Shown here piece after piece: positions 33,652 through 41,189 of a stretch of DNA of 41,189 nucleotides; the stretch's first letter is position 1, and each line of letters begins with the position of its first letter. The stretch comes from Bacteroidota bacterium (GTDB lineage: Bacteria; Bacteroidota; Bacteroidia; Flavobacteriales_F; PHOS-HE28). Both the position numbers and the translations under genes were made by a program. The notes under the pieces were generated by a model. That model did no database searches. It was not told the origin of the DNA and saw nothing but the letters and a program-made list of their open reading frames with translations. Location of the stretch: NCBI GenBank assembly GCA_014584605.1, contig JACTMO010000074.1, positions 1-41,189 on the forward strand, in the 5' to 3' direction.

Positions 33652-34317
33652 TCAGGCGTTGTGGAAGCGGGCGATCACGGTGGTGGAGCCCTGAACGGAC
33701 TCGCCGAGGGCCACCTGCACCTTGGCGTCCAGGGGCAGGAAGAGGTCCACGCGCGATCCGAACTTGATGAAGCCGAACTCGTGGCCCTGTGCCGCATCGG
33801 CCCCGGTGCTGCTGTAGGTGCAGATCCGGCGGGCCAGAGCGCCGGCGATCTGGCGGAAGAGCACCTCGCCGTGCCGCGGGTGGCGCACCACCACGGTGCT
33901 GCGCTCATTCTCCGTGCTGCTCTTGGGGTGCCAGGCCACCAGGTACTTGCCCGGATGGTAGCGCGCGTAGCTCACCGTGCCGGCCACGGGATACCAGTTC
34001 ACGTGGACGTTGAGCGGGCTCATGAAGATGCTCACTTGAATGCGCCGGTCGCGGAAGTGCTCGGGCTCGTGCACCTCTTCGATGGCCACCACTTTGCCGT
34101 CGGCGGGGGCCAGGATGGCGCCGTCGTCCACGGTGCGGTCACGGCGCGGCACGCGGAAGAACCAGAGCAGCACCAGCAGGAGCATCAGCAGCACGGCCGC
34201 AATGCCGAGGCGCAGGGCGGACGGGGCCGAGGACCACTGCGACAACCCGTACAGGGCGAAGCACAGCACGGCGATGGCCAGCAGGAGGGTGGCGGTGCCT
34301 TCGCGGTGTATGCCCAT
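33652..34317 (-). CDS. psd: Phosphatidylserine decarboxylase proenzyme
   Basis: The 221-residue protein belongs to the short Psd form of Bacteroidota and makes phosphatidylethanolamine at the inner membrane. It starts MGIHREG, then two hydrophobic stretches (residues 9-28 and 35-54), PADGKVVAIEEV, FMSPLNVHVNWYPVAG and the self-cleavage site FGSRVDLFLP (Gly187-Ser188, Ser becoming the pyruvoyl group). I preferred ATG 34317 to 34350 because MGIHREG matches the family start and a TATATTTG promoter box (34339-34332) lies between the two. The gene follows cdsA by 41 bases; CdsA makes the CDP-diacylglycerol precursor of the phosphatidylserine substrate. Confidence 0.93.
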   Translation of the reverse strand: MGIHREGTATLLLAIAVLCFALYGLSQWSSAPSALRLGIAAVLLMLLLVLLWFFRVPRRDRTVDDGAILAPADGKVVAIEEVHEPEHFRDRRIQVSIFMSPLNVHVNWYPVAGTVSYARYHPGKYLVAWHPKSSTENERSTVVVRHPRHGEVLFRQIAGALARRICTYSSTGADAAQGHEFGFIKFGSRVDLFLPLDAKVQVALGESVQGSTTVIARFHNA

Positions 34318-34331
34318 GGTGCGGTGACGGC

Positions 34332-34339
34332 CAAATATA
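34332..34339 (-). promoter_or_regulatory. Promoter -7 box for psd
   Basis: Read on the minus strand this is TATATTTG, 14 bases before the psd ATG at 34317, in the gap after cdsA. It suggests that psd and its lipoprotein partner can be transcribed separately from the upstream operon. Confidence 0.5.
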
Positions 34340-34358
34340 GGCTCGGCCATCCGGGCCT

Positions 34359-35162
34359 TCAGGACACCGCCAGCAGGTACGCCCAGGCGGCGGGCATGGC
34401 CGGCAGGAAGCCGTCGAAACGGTCGAGAAGGCCGCCGTGGCCGGGCAGCAGATTCCCGGAGTCCTTCACGCCGGCGGCGCGCTTGAAGGCCGACTCGAGC
34501 AGGTCGCCCAGGGTGCCGGTGATGGTCACCACGACAGCCAGCACCAGCCAGTGGGCGAGGGGCAGGATGGTCCAGGAGCGGGCGATCACCCAGGCGACGA
34601 GCAGGGTGAACGCGAGGCCGCCGAGCAGGCCCTCCACGGTCTTCTTGGGCGAAACGCGTGGAAAGAGGGGGTGGCGCCCCACCAGGCGGCCCACGACATA
34701 GGCGCCGGTGTCGCTGGTCCACAGCAGCACCATAAAGCCCAGGAAGAGCTCCCACCCCCGGGCCACGAGCAGGGGCACCAGGCCGAAGGGCAGGGCCAGG
34801 TACAGCAGGACCAGCACGTGGAAGCCGAGCTCCTGCAGCGGTGCCTTGCCGCCGCGGAAGAGGGTGAGGGCCATGCCGAGCAGCAGGGGCAGCAGCACCG
34901 CGAGAGGCAGCAGGTTCGCGTGCTGGCCCGCCGCGAGGGGGGAGAGGGCGATGGCCAGGTAAAGGGCCAGGGCCAGCAGCTGGCTCCAGAACGCGGGCGG
35001 AGCGTCGTCGGTGCGCCAGTGGAGGCGGTGCAGTTCGCCCGTGGCGAGCACGGTCACGGGTAGGAAGAGCAGCAGGCTGGTGAAGGGGCCGGCGAGGGCG
35101 GCGCCCACGGTGAGGCCGACATAGACCAGCCCGGTGAGGCTGCGCACGAGCACCTCGTTCAC
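34359..35162 (-). CDS. cdsA: Phosphatidate cytidylyltransferase
   Basis: The 267-residue membrane enzyme makes CDP-diacylglycerol. About seven to eight hydrophobic helices are visible, along with the CdsA region near the C-terminus: SDTGAYVVGRLVGRHPLFPRVSPKKTVEG and GTLGDLLESAFKRAAGVKDSGNLLPGHGGLLDRFDG. The invariant Asp and Lys residues are present. There is no ATG before the first helix. A GTG at 35162 overlaps the stop of the upstream DUF2007 gene in a GTGA arrangement, which supports this unusual start. It is upstream of psd, consistent with a phospholipid module. Confidence 0.94.
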   Translation of the reverse strand: MNEVLVRSLTGLVYVGLTVGAALAGPFTSLLLFLPVTVLATGELHRLHWRTDDAPPAFWSQLLALALYLAIALSPLAAGQHANLLPLAVLLPLLLGMALTLFRGGKAPLQELGFHVLVLLYLALPFGLVPLLVARGWELFLGFMVLLWTSDTGAYVVGRLVGRHPLFPRVSPKKTVEGLLGGLAFTLLVAWVIARSWTILPLAHWLVLAVVVTITGTLGDLLESAFKRAAGVKDSGNLLPGHGGLLDRFDGFLPAMPAAWAYLLAVS

Positions 35163-35372
35163 GGGGCGGGCTGCTGCAACAGGTGAAGGGCCTTGAGCAC
35201 CCAGGTGCGGTCCACCAGCACGCTCACCTGGCCCAGCATGGAGGGGTAGGCGCTCGACCCCTGGTCCAGCAGCACGGCCGGGATGCCTTCGGCCCGCAGG
35301 CGTCCCACGATGAGTTCGGCCTCCGGGCGTTGGGCCGCGGTGAGCACCACGGTCCAAACGGGTTCCGGGCGC

Positions 35373-37379
<2,007 letters not shown>

Positions 37380-37394
37380 GATAGGGTCGGTTCG

Positions 37395-37772
37395 TCAGGC
37401 CACGTTGTCGTAGCGTTGGCTGGCGGCATCGGCCCAGAGGTGCTCCAGGCCGTAGTGTTCGCGCTTGGCGCGGTGGAAGATGTGGACCACCACGTCCACG
37501 AAGTCCAGCAGCACCCATTCGGCATTGCGCAGGCCCTCGGAATGCCAGGGGCGTTCCCCGGCGCGTTCGCGGGCGAACTTCTCCACCGAACCGGCGATGG
37601 CCTCCACCTGGGTGGCCGAGTCACCGTGGCACACCACGAACTGGTCGCACACCCGGTTGGGCATGCCCCTCAGGTCGATGCGCACGATGTCCTTGCCTTT
37701 CACCTCCTGGATGCCATGGATCACGGCTTCCACCAAGCGGGCGCTGTTCCCCGCGCCCTGCGCTTCCTTCAT
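37395..37772 (-). CDS. rsfS: Ribosomal silencing factor RsfS
   Basis: The 125-residue protein carries the RsfS/Iojap domain: RLVEAVIHGIQEVKGKDIVRIDL, CDQFVVCHGDSATQVEAIAGSVEKF, then NAEWVLLDFVDVVVHIFHR and REHYGLEHLWADA. It binds L14 on the large ribosomal subunit and blocks subunit joining during starvation. It is the first gene of the minus-strand operon with ftsH, cdsA and psd and is divergent from birA, an order common in Bacteroidota. A TACCTTTG promoter box lies 20 bases upstream. Confidence 0.96.
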   Translation of the reverse strand: MKEAQGAGNSARLVEAVIHGIQEVKGKDIVRIDLRGMPNRVCDQFVVCHGDSATQVEAIAGSVEKFARERAGERPWHSEGLRNAEWVLLDFVDVVVHIFHRAKREHYGLEHLWADAASQRYDNVA

Positions 37773-37791
37773 CCGGTGTATCTTGGTCGTT

Positions 37792-37799
37792 CAAAGGTA
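37792..37799 (-). promoter_or_regulatory. Promoter -7 box of the rsfS-ftsH operon
   Basis: Read on the minus strand this is TACCTTTG, a perfect TAnnTTTG, 20 bases before the rsfS ATG. On the plus strand TATCTTGG at 37779-37786 may be the box of the divergent birA, so the two promoters would overlap. Confidence 0.6.
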
Positions 37800-37851
37800 G
37801 CAAGTTCCCCCGCCGCCGCCGAAGGTCGCAGGGGTCGGGCGCCTGTGGACC

Positions 37852-38589
37852 ATGATCGGGTCGGTGCGCATCGAGCTGGCCACCGTGGACAGCACCAACA
37901 AGCATGCTGCCGATCTGTTGCGGCTGACGGAAGTGCAGCACGGCACGGTCATCCTGGCCCATGAGCAGACACAGGGGCGGGGCCAGCGCGACAGGTCGTG
38001 GCATAGCGAGCACGGTCTGGACCTGACCTTCAGCGTGGTGCTGCGCCCGGAGGACCTTGACGCGGGGCACCAGTTCGTCCTGGCCCAGTTCGCGGCCCTG
38101 GCCGTGCGCGACGCCCTGCTGCGCAGCGGCCTGCAGGATGTGCAGGTGAAATGGCCCAACGACGTGCTGGTGGGCCCGCGCAAGGTGGCGGGCATCCTGA
38201 TCCAGAACGAACTGGAGGGCGGCCGGGTGCGGCATGCCGTGGTGGGCATCGGCCTGAACGTCAACAGCAGCGGGGCCGTGGAGGGCGCGCTGGCCACCAG
38301 CATGCGCCTGGAGCTGGGCCGCACCACCGACCACGAGGAGCTGCTGGCCCTGCTGCTGGACCGCATGGAGCTGCGCTGGCGGCAGGCGCAGGGCCACCGG
38401 CAGGGGCTGGAGGCCGATTACCGGGACGCGCTCTGGGGCCGGGGGCGCTGGCTCACCATGGAGCTGGACGGTGCGCCCGTGGAGGCCCGGCCGCTGGAGG
38501 TGGACGGGGACGGCCGTCTGCTGGTGGAACTGGCCGGCGGGGGTGTCAGTCCTTACGGGCTCGACCGGCTCCGTTTCGGGCCGCGGTAG
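37852..38589 (+). CDS. birA: Biotin--[acetyl-CoA-carboxylase] ligase
   Basis: The 245-residue enzyme attaches biotin to the biotin carboxyl carrier protein. The catalytic core is visible: [10 protein letters not shown], the adenylate-binding GRGQRDRSW (42-50), KWPNDVLVG (100-108), [10 protein letters not shown] (Lys111) and GIGLNVN. There is no N-terminal helix-turn-helix, so it is the monofunctional form without a repressor role. A small C-terminal SH3-like domain (about residues 200-243) closes the protein. It is divergent from rsfS with 79 bases between the starts; rpmH follows after its own promoter. Confidence 0.95.
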   Translation: MIGSVRIELATVDSTNKHAADLLRLTEVQHGTVILAHEQTQGRGQRDRSWHSEHGLDLTFSVVLRPEDLDAGHQFVLAQFAALAVRDALLRSGLQDVQVKWPNDVLVGPRKVAGILIQNELEGGRVRHAVVGIGLNVNSSGAVEGALATSMRLELGRTTDHEELLALLLDRMELRWRQAQGHRQGLEADYRDALWGRGRWLTMELDGAPVEARPLEVDGDGRLLVELAGGGVSPYGLDRLRFGPR

Positions 38590-38615
38590 GGGGCTCGCGC
38601 CCGTGGCCGGAGCGG

Positions 38616-38650
38616 GGGGCTTGCCGGATCGGGCGGAAGGATTATTTTTG
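38616..38650 (+). promoter_or_regulatory. Promoter of rpmH
   Basis: TTG at 38621-38623 and TATTTTTG at 38643-38650 are spaced by 19 bases. Bases 38616-38651 match the rpsT promoter in 30 of 36 positions. It ends 25 bases before the start codon. Confidence 0.78.
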
Positions 38651-38675
38651 CGCCCCCAACGAACGACCCGTAGCC

Positions 38676-38834
38676 ATGAAACGCACGTACCAGCCCAGCC
38701 GTCGCAAGCGCGCCAACAAGCACGGGTTCCGCAAGCGCATGAGCACCGCCGCCGGCCGTGCCGTGCTGGCCAGCCGCCGCAAGCAGGGCCGCAAGAAGCT
38801 CACCGTCAGCGACGAGGCCAAGGGCAAGAAGTGA
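38676..38834 (+). CDS. rpmH: 50S ribosomal protein L34
   Basis: The 52-residue highly basic protein shows the L34 signature [20 protein letters not shown] and [22 protein letters not shown]. Its length is slightly above the usual 44-46 because of the tail [10 protein letters not shown], typical of Bacteroidota. It is a single-gene unit with a good promoter before it and a hairpin after it. The frame is open upstream through birA, but that part is a shadow of birA. Confidence 0.98.
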   Translation: MKRTYQPSRRKRANKHGFRKRMSTAAGRAVLASRRKQGRKKLTVSDEAKGKK

Positions 38835-38866
38835 ACCGTCGGCCGGGGTATCCCGGTCCCGGAACG

Positions 38867-38893
38867 AAGGGGGGGCTGCGGCCCCCTTTTTCC
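38867..38893 (+). terminator. Rho-independent terminator of rpmH
   Basis: Arms aaggggg and ccccctt close a short G/C-rich loop, followed by a run of five T residues and cc. It lies about 35 bases after the stop and also faces the end of the convergent hydrolase gene. Confidence 0.75.
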
Positions 38894-38895
38894 TT

Positions 38896-39723
38896 TCAGG
38901 TCCAGCGCAACAGGGCGGGGATGGGCTCCAGCACCGCAGGGGCCATCACCAGGTGGCCGCGTTCGTGCACGTGCAGGTGGATGCGGGCCGGGTCGCGGCG
39001 TGCGAAGGCCTGGCCCCAGGGCAGGCGGATCACCTTGTCGAAGCGTCCCAGGTGCAGGTGGGCGTGGAGGTCGTGGTCGCGCAGGTGGCGCATCACCAGG
39101 GCCAGGTCCGGCTCGATGGCCCGCAGGCTCAGCCACACGTCGTGCACCAGCTGGCGTTTGGCCGGGTTGTCCGTGTGCTGGGTGAGGAACTGGTGGAACT
39201 TGGTGCTGATCAGGCCGGTGCGGTGCACGGTGTCCACCACGCGGAACCAGCCTTCGGGGTTGTGCAGGAAGCGGTGGTACAGCTGGCGGCCCACGCGGTA
39301 GCGGCTCAGGGCGCGGTACCACGGGTTGCGCACCAGGCCGTCCGGTGCGAAGAGCAGCAGACCGGCACCGCGGTCGGGCAGCTGTTCCATCAGGCTCAGG
39401 GCCATGCGGCCACCCAGGCTGAAGCCCGCGTACCACGCCCGCCCGATGCCTTGTCGGTCCAGGTAGGCCCGCATCAGGTCGCGCCATTCCTCCGGTCGCA
39501 CCGGTTCATGCACGGTCCGCCCCGGTGGGAAACGGCTGCTGCCGTGGAACCACAGGTCGAAGGCGTGCAGCGTCACCCGATCGCCCCAGGCCGCCACCGC
39601 CGGGTCGAAGTCGCGCACCGAGCCGCCGTAGCCATGGAAGGCCAGCACCTGCACCGGCCCGGACCCGGTCACCCGGTGGGCGATGGACAGGGGGCCGTGG
39701 GTGAAATGCCGGTCGCCGGCCAT
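38896..39723 (-). CDS. Alpha/beta hydrolase
   Basis: The 275-residue protein has the alpha/beta-hydrolase pattern: oxyanion-side HGYGGS, nucleophile elbow [14 protein letters not shown] (Ser in GFSLGG), an acidic residue in the [16 protein letters not shown] segment and the late His in [11 protein letters not shown]. It is presumably a cytosolic serine hydrolase; the substrate is unknown. A longer start at 39798 would add 25 residues rich in Pro and His without homology; I prefer ATG 39723, where [14 protein letters not shown] begins the core. The gene is convergent with rpmH and divergent from the carB remnant. Confidence 0.88.
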   Translation of the reverse strand: MAGDRHFTHGPLSIAHRVTGSGPVQVLAFHGYGGSVRDFDPAVAAWGDRVTLHAFDLWFHGSSRFPPGRTVHEPVRPEEWRDLMRAYLDRQGIGRAWYAGFSLGGRMALSLMEQLPDRGAGLLLFAPDGLVRNPWYRALSRYRVGRQLYHRFLHNPEGWFRVVDTVHRTGLISTKFHQFLTQHTDNPAKRQLVHDVWLSLRAIEPDLALVMRHLRDHDLHAHLHLGRFDKVIRLPWGQAFARRDPARIHLHVHERGHLVMAPAVLEPIPALLRWT

Positions 39724-39879
39724 GGGGCGAAGATCGGGGGCTTCGGCCGGGTGGTCGCTCGGGGGCGGTCCATGCAGGGCGGGGTGTATCTTCTCCACGA
39801 TCCTCCTGGCTTTTCCGCAGATCCCGGCCCCGCGCGCTGCCCGTGGGCAGCTTTGTGCTCCGGTACCCAGCTACCGGAC

Positions 39880-40170
39880 ATGCCCAAAGACTCTTCCATC
39901 AAGTCCGTCCTGCTCATCGGCAGCGGCCCCATCGTCATCGGCCAGGCCTGCGAGTTCGATTATTCAGGCAGTCAGGCCCCACGAAGGCATCGAGGTCACG
40001 CTGATCAACAGCAACCCGGCTTCGCCTGGCCACCATCATGACCGACCCGGTCACGGCCGACAACGTGTACCTGAAGCCGCTCACCGTGGAGAGCATCGAG
40101 GAGATCCTGAAGATGTCTTCATCCCGATCCATCGGGAAGCACCGGATCGACGCCGTGCTGCCCACCATGG
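39880..40170 (+). pseudogene. carB: Scrambled 5' fragment of carB (carbamoyl-phosphate synthase large subunit)
   Basis: The start [19 protein letters not shown] and [14 protein letters not shown] is the intact beginning of CarB, which makes carbamoyl phosphate for arginine and pyrimidine synthesis. After residue 33 the frame breaks. Homology resumes one frame on ([13 protein letters not shown], about 39983-40021), then again in the third frame ([20 protein letters not shown], from 40038). KHRIDAVLPTM follows, after eight in-frame extra codons. By comparison with the family, the lesions are about 14 bases lost, about 10 gained, and 24 gained; then homology stops at 40170 instead of continuing for about 1,000 residues. 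The indels are not homopolymer errors. It cannot encode active CarB; an intact copy must be elsewhere unless the join is an assembly artefact. Confidence 0.85.
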
Positions 40171-40176
40171 AAAAAG

Positions 40177-41031
40177 CTATCGCTCAACAACCAAGCGGAG
40201 GGGGTAGTTGCCCAATGGAGTAGCTACTACGGCCAAGTACAAGCCGGGAGGTCGGCCAGTGAGGTCGATCACCGATGAGTGGTCGGTGAGGAGGAACGCA
40301 CCTTGGGCGTTCAGCACTGTGAAGCGTTGCGGGTACTCCCCGGAAAACCGGAAAGTACCGCTCGATGGGTTCGGCCCGACCACGATCGCAGGAGCTGCAT
40401 CCAAGGGTTCACCTACGTCAGTGATCCATTGCGGACAAGGCCCTGAACCAAACTGTACGGTGTCATTCACGCAACAATACCACCACAGCCCGCTCATTTC
40501 GAGCATGGGGCCAGAGATCGTTCCCATTCCATCTTGCCAGAAAAGTAGCATTCCCCCAGAGTCATCGCCATTGATGTAACACCGTGTGCGAGGCTCGCCT
40601 TCGACCAGCAAGGTGACGACGGAATCAACGACCAGGTTACGATAGAAATAGTCGATATCCGTTGAATTCGTAAGACTGACGAGTACATCATGCACCGTAT
40701 CCCCGGCCTGGGCGTTCAGATCACCTGTAAGGAACTCCGCAGCGGAGTCAGGGATGTAGACATAGCCCTTGCCACTGGTGTCGGACCGAACAAAGTGGTC
40801 CCTGATCAGTTGCGACGAGCCGGATGCGTCATTGTTCTCCCGGATCTTCTTGTAGGTCGTTCCATTGATCAGTGTATCGGGGAATATGGGCATCACCTGA
40901 GCCACGTTGAAAAACGGTGGCCCGCCACTGTCATCTACGCCCCTCCAATATGCCTTGGCTTCGGGATAGAACTGGGCGAGGCCGACCAGACCATTAGCGA
41001 TCGCGAATAGGAAGAAGGTGAGCAGGCGCAT
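40177..41031 (-). CDS. T9SS-sorted secreted protein, A+T-richer than the rest
   Basis: The 284-residue protein has a signal peptide (MRLLTFFLFAIANGLVGLAQ), followed by a beta-rich body with FPDTLINGTTYKKIRENND and VVDSVVTLLVEGEPRTRCYI. That INGTTY pattern is like a multi-copy family of small surface proteins in Flavobacteriales. It ends in a sorting domain (VGPNPSSGTFRFSGE, TVLNAQGAFLLTDHS, then PGLYLAVVATPLGNYPLRLVVER). The frame is open back to 41166, but ATG 41031 precedes the signal. Base composition and codon use differ visibly from the other genes (about half G+C), which suggests recent acquisition. Its stop at 40177-40179 lies six bases from the carB break. Confidence 0.8.
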   Translation of the reverse strand: MRLLTFFLFAIANGLVGLAQFYPEAKAYWRGVDDSGGPPFFNVAQVMPIFPDTLINGTTYKKIRENNDASGSSQLIRDHFVRSDTSGKGYVYIPDSAAEFLTGDLNAQAGDTVHDVLVSLTNSTDIDYFYRNLVVDSVVTLLVEGEPRTRCYINGDDSGGMLLFWQDGMGTISGPMLEMSGLWWYCCVNDTVQFGSGPCPQWITDVGEPLDAAPAIVVGPNPSSGTFRFSGEYPQRFTVLNAQGAFLLTDHSSVIDLTGRPPGLYLAVVATPLGNYPLRLVVER

Positions 41032-41189
41032 CTTCGTGCTACTCAACAACGCTGCGCTCAACAAATCGATCGCGCTCAGATTCAACCACAACAGGGTGGT
41101 CCGAAGAACCGAATACGAGCAGAGGGGGTGATCAGGCTGGATGCGGGCATGGGTCATTTTGTGCATTTTATGCCCATTTCAGGGCCTTT
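41032..41189. other. A+T-richer upstream region at the right edge
   Basis: The 158 bases before the T9SS gene are as A+T-rich as that gene. I see no ORF I trust; the minus-strand frame continues but encodes no recognisable sequence. Repeated TTTT tracts lie near 41156-41169. No TAnnTTTG box in the minus orientation is obvious. Confidence 0.35.

Noticed and set aside
39848..39855. CAGCTTTG as a promoter box of carB
   Set aside because: The first base differs from TAnnTTTG and no TTG lies at a proper distance, so it is not listed.

Overview
The window is one contiguous, gene-dense stretch of high-G+C DNA, by eye about two thirds G+C except for the last kilobase. It reads as a chromosome or metagenome contig of a Bacteroidota bacterium, most likely a high-G+C member of the Flavobacteriales. 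Four proteins have type IX secretion (T9SS) C-terminal sorting domains. Many genes are preceded by the Bacteroidota promoter box TAnnTTTG, several with a TTG about 19-20 bases upstream. The gene order rsfS-ftsH-cdsA-psd divergent from birA is also typical of the phylum. The order-level placement is an inference.

Layout. Bases 2-2709 (+) hold the end of a T9SS protein, a small secreted protein, a Nif3-family protein and a coiled-coil/zinc-ribbon protein. Bases 2767-5232 (-) hold a FadL-like outer-membrane protein and a Trp/Gly/Tyr-rich lipoprotein, divergent from proS and a conserved hypothetical gene (5323-7520). A tRNA-Glu(TTC) and a T9SS protein follow (7594-8816).

Bases 9103-25654 form a Wzx/Wzy-type exopolysaccharide or capsule locus. 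In order it encodes a Wza-like export lipoprotein, a Wzc-like tyrosine autokinase, a Wzx flippase, a zinc-ribbon/GT61-like protein, a nucleotide-sugar transferase-like protein, a Wzy polymerase, a GT2, a hexapeptide acetyltransferase, an antisense secreted beta-helix T9SS protein, a GT4, an NAD-dependent epimerase, a WecG/TagA-type glycosyltransferase and the initiating sugar-phosphate transferase. After rpsT and radC comes a second polysaccharide-related block (26757-31293): wecB, an alpha/alpha-barrel protein, a DUF7033-type deacetylase-like protein and a GNAT/FemAB-like protein. Together these could make the precursor, assemble repeat units on undecaprenyl phosphate, flip, polymerise, export and modify the polymer; the final structure cannot be read from sequence.

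Bases 31311-33148 carry upp, a membrane protein and a YjjG-type nucleotidase. The minus-strand operon 37772-33134 is rsfS-ftsH-DUF2007-cdsA-psd-lipoprotein. birA and rpmH lie divergently, followed by an alpha/beta hydrolase. The right end holds a scrambled 5' fragment of carB joined abruptly to a noticeably A+T-richer T9SS gene, which suggests a recombination scar, recent acquisition or an assembly join.

I found no CRISPR array, insertion sequence, phage or obvious defence system. The points most worth a second look are the near-identical rpsT and rpmH promoters, the damaged carB, the membrane-bundle-less initiating sugar transferase and the beta-helix gene embedded antisense in the polysaccharide locus.
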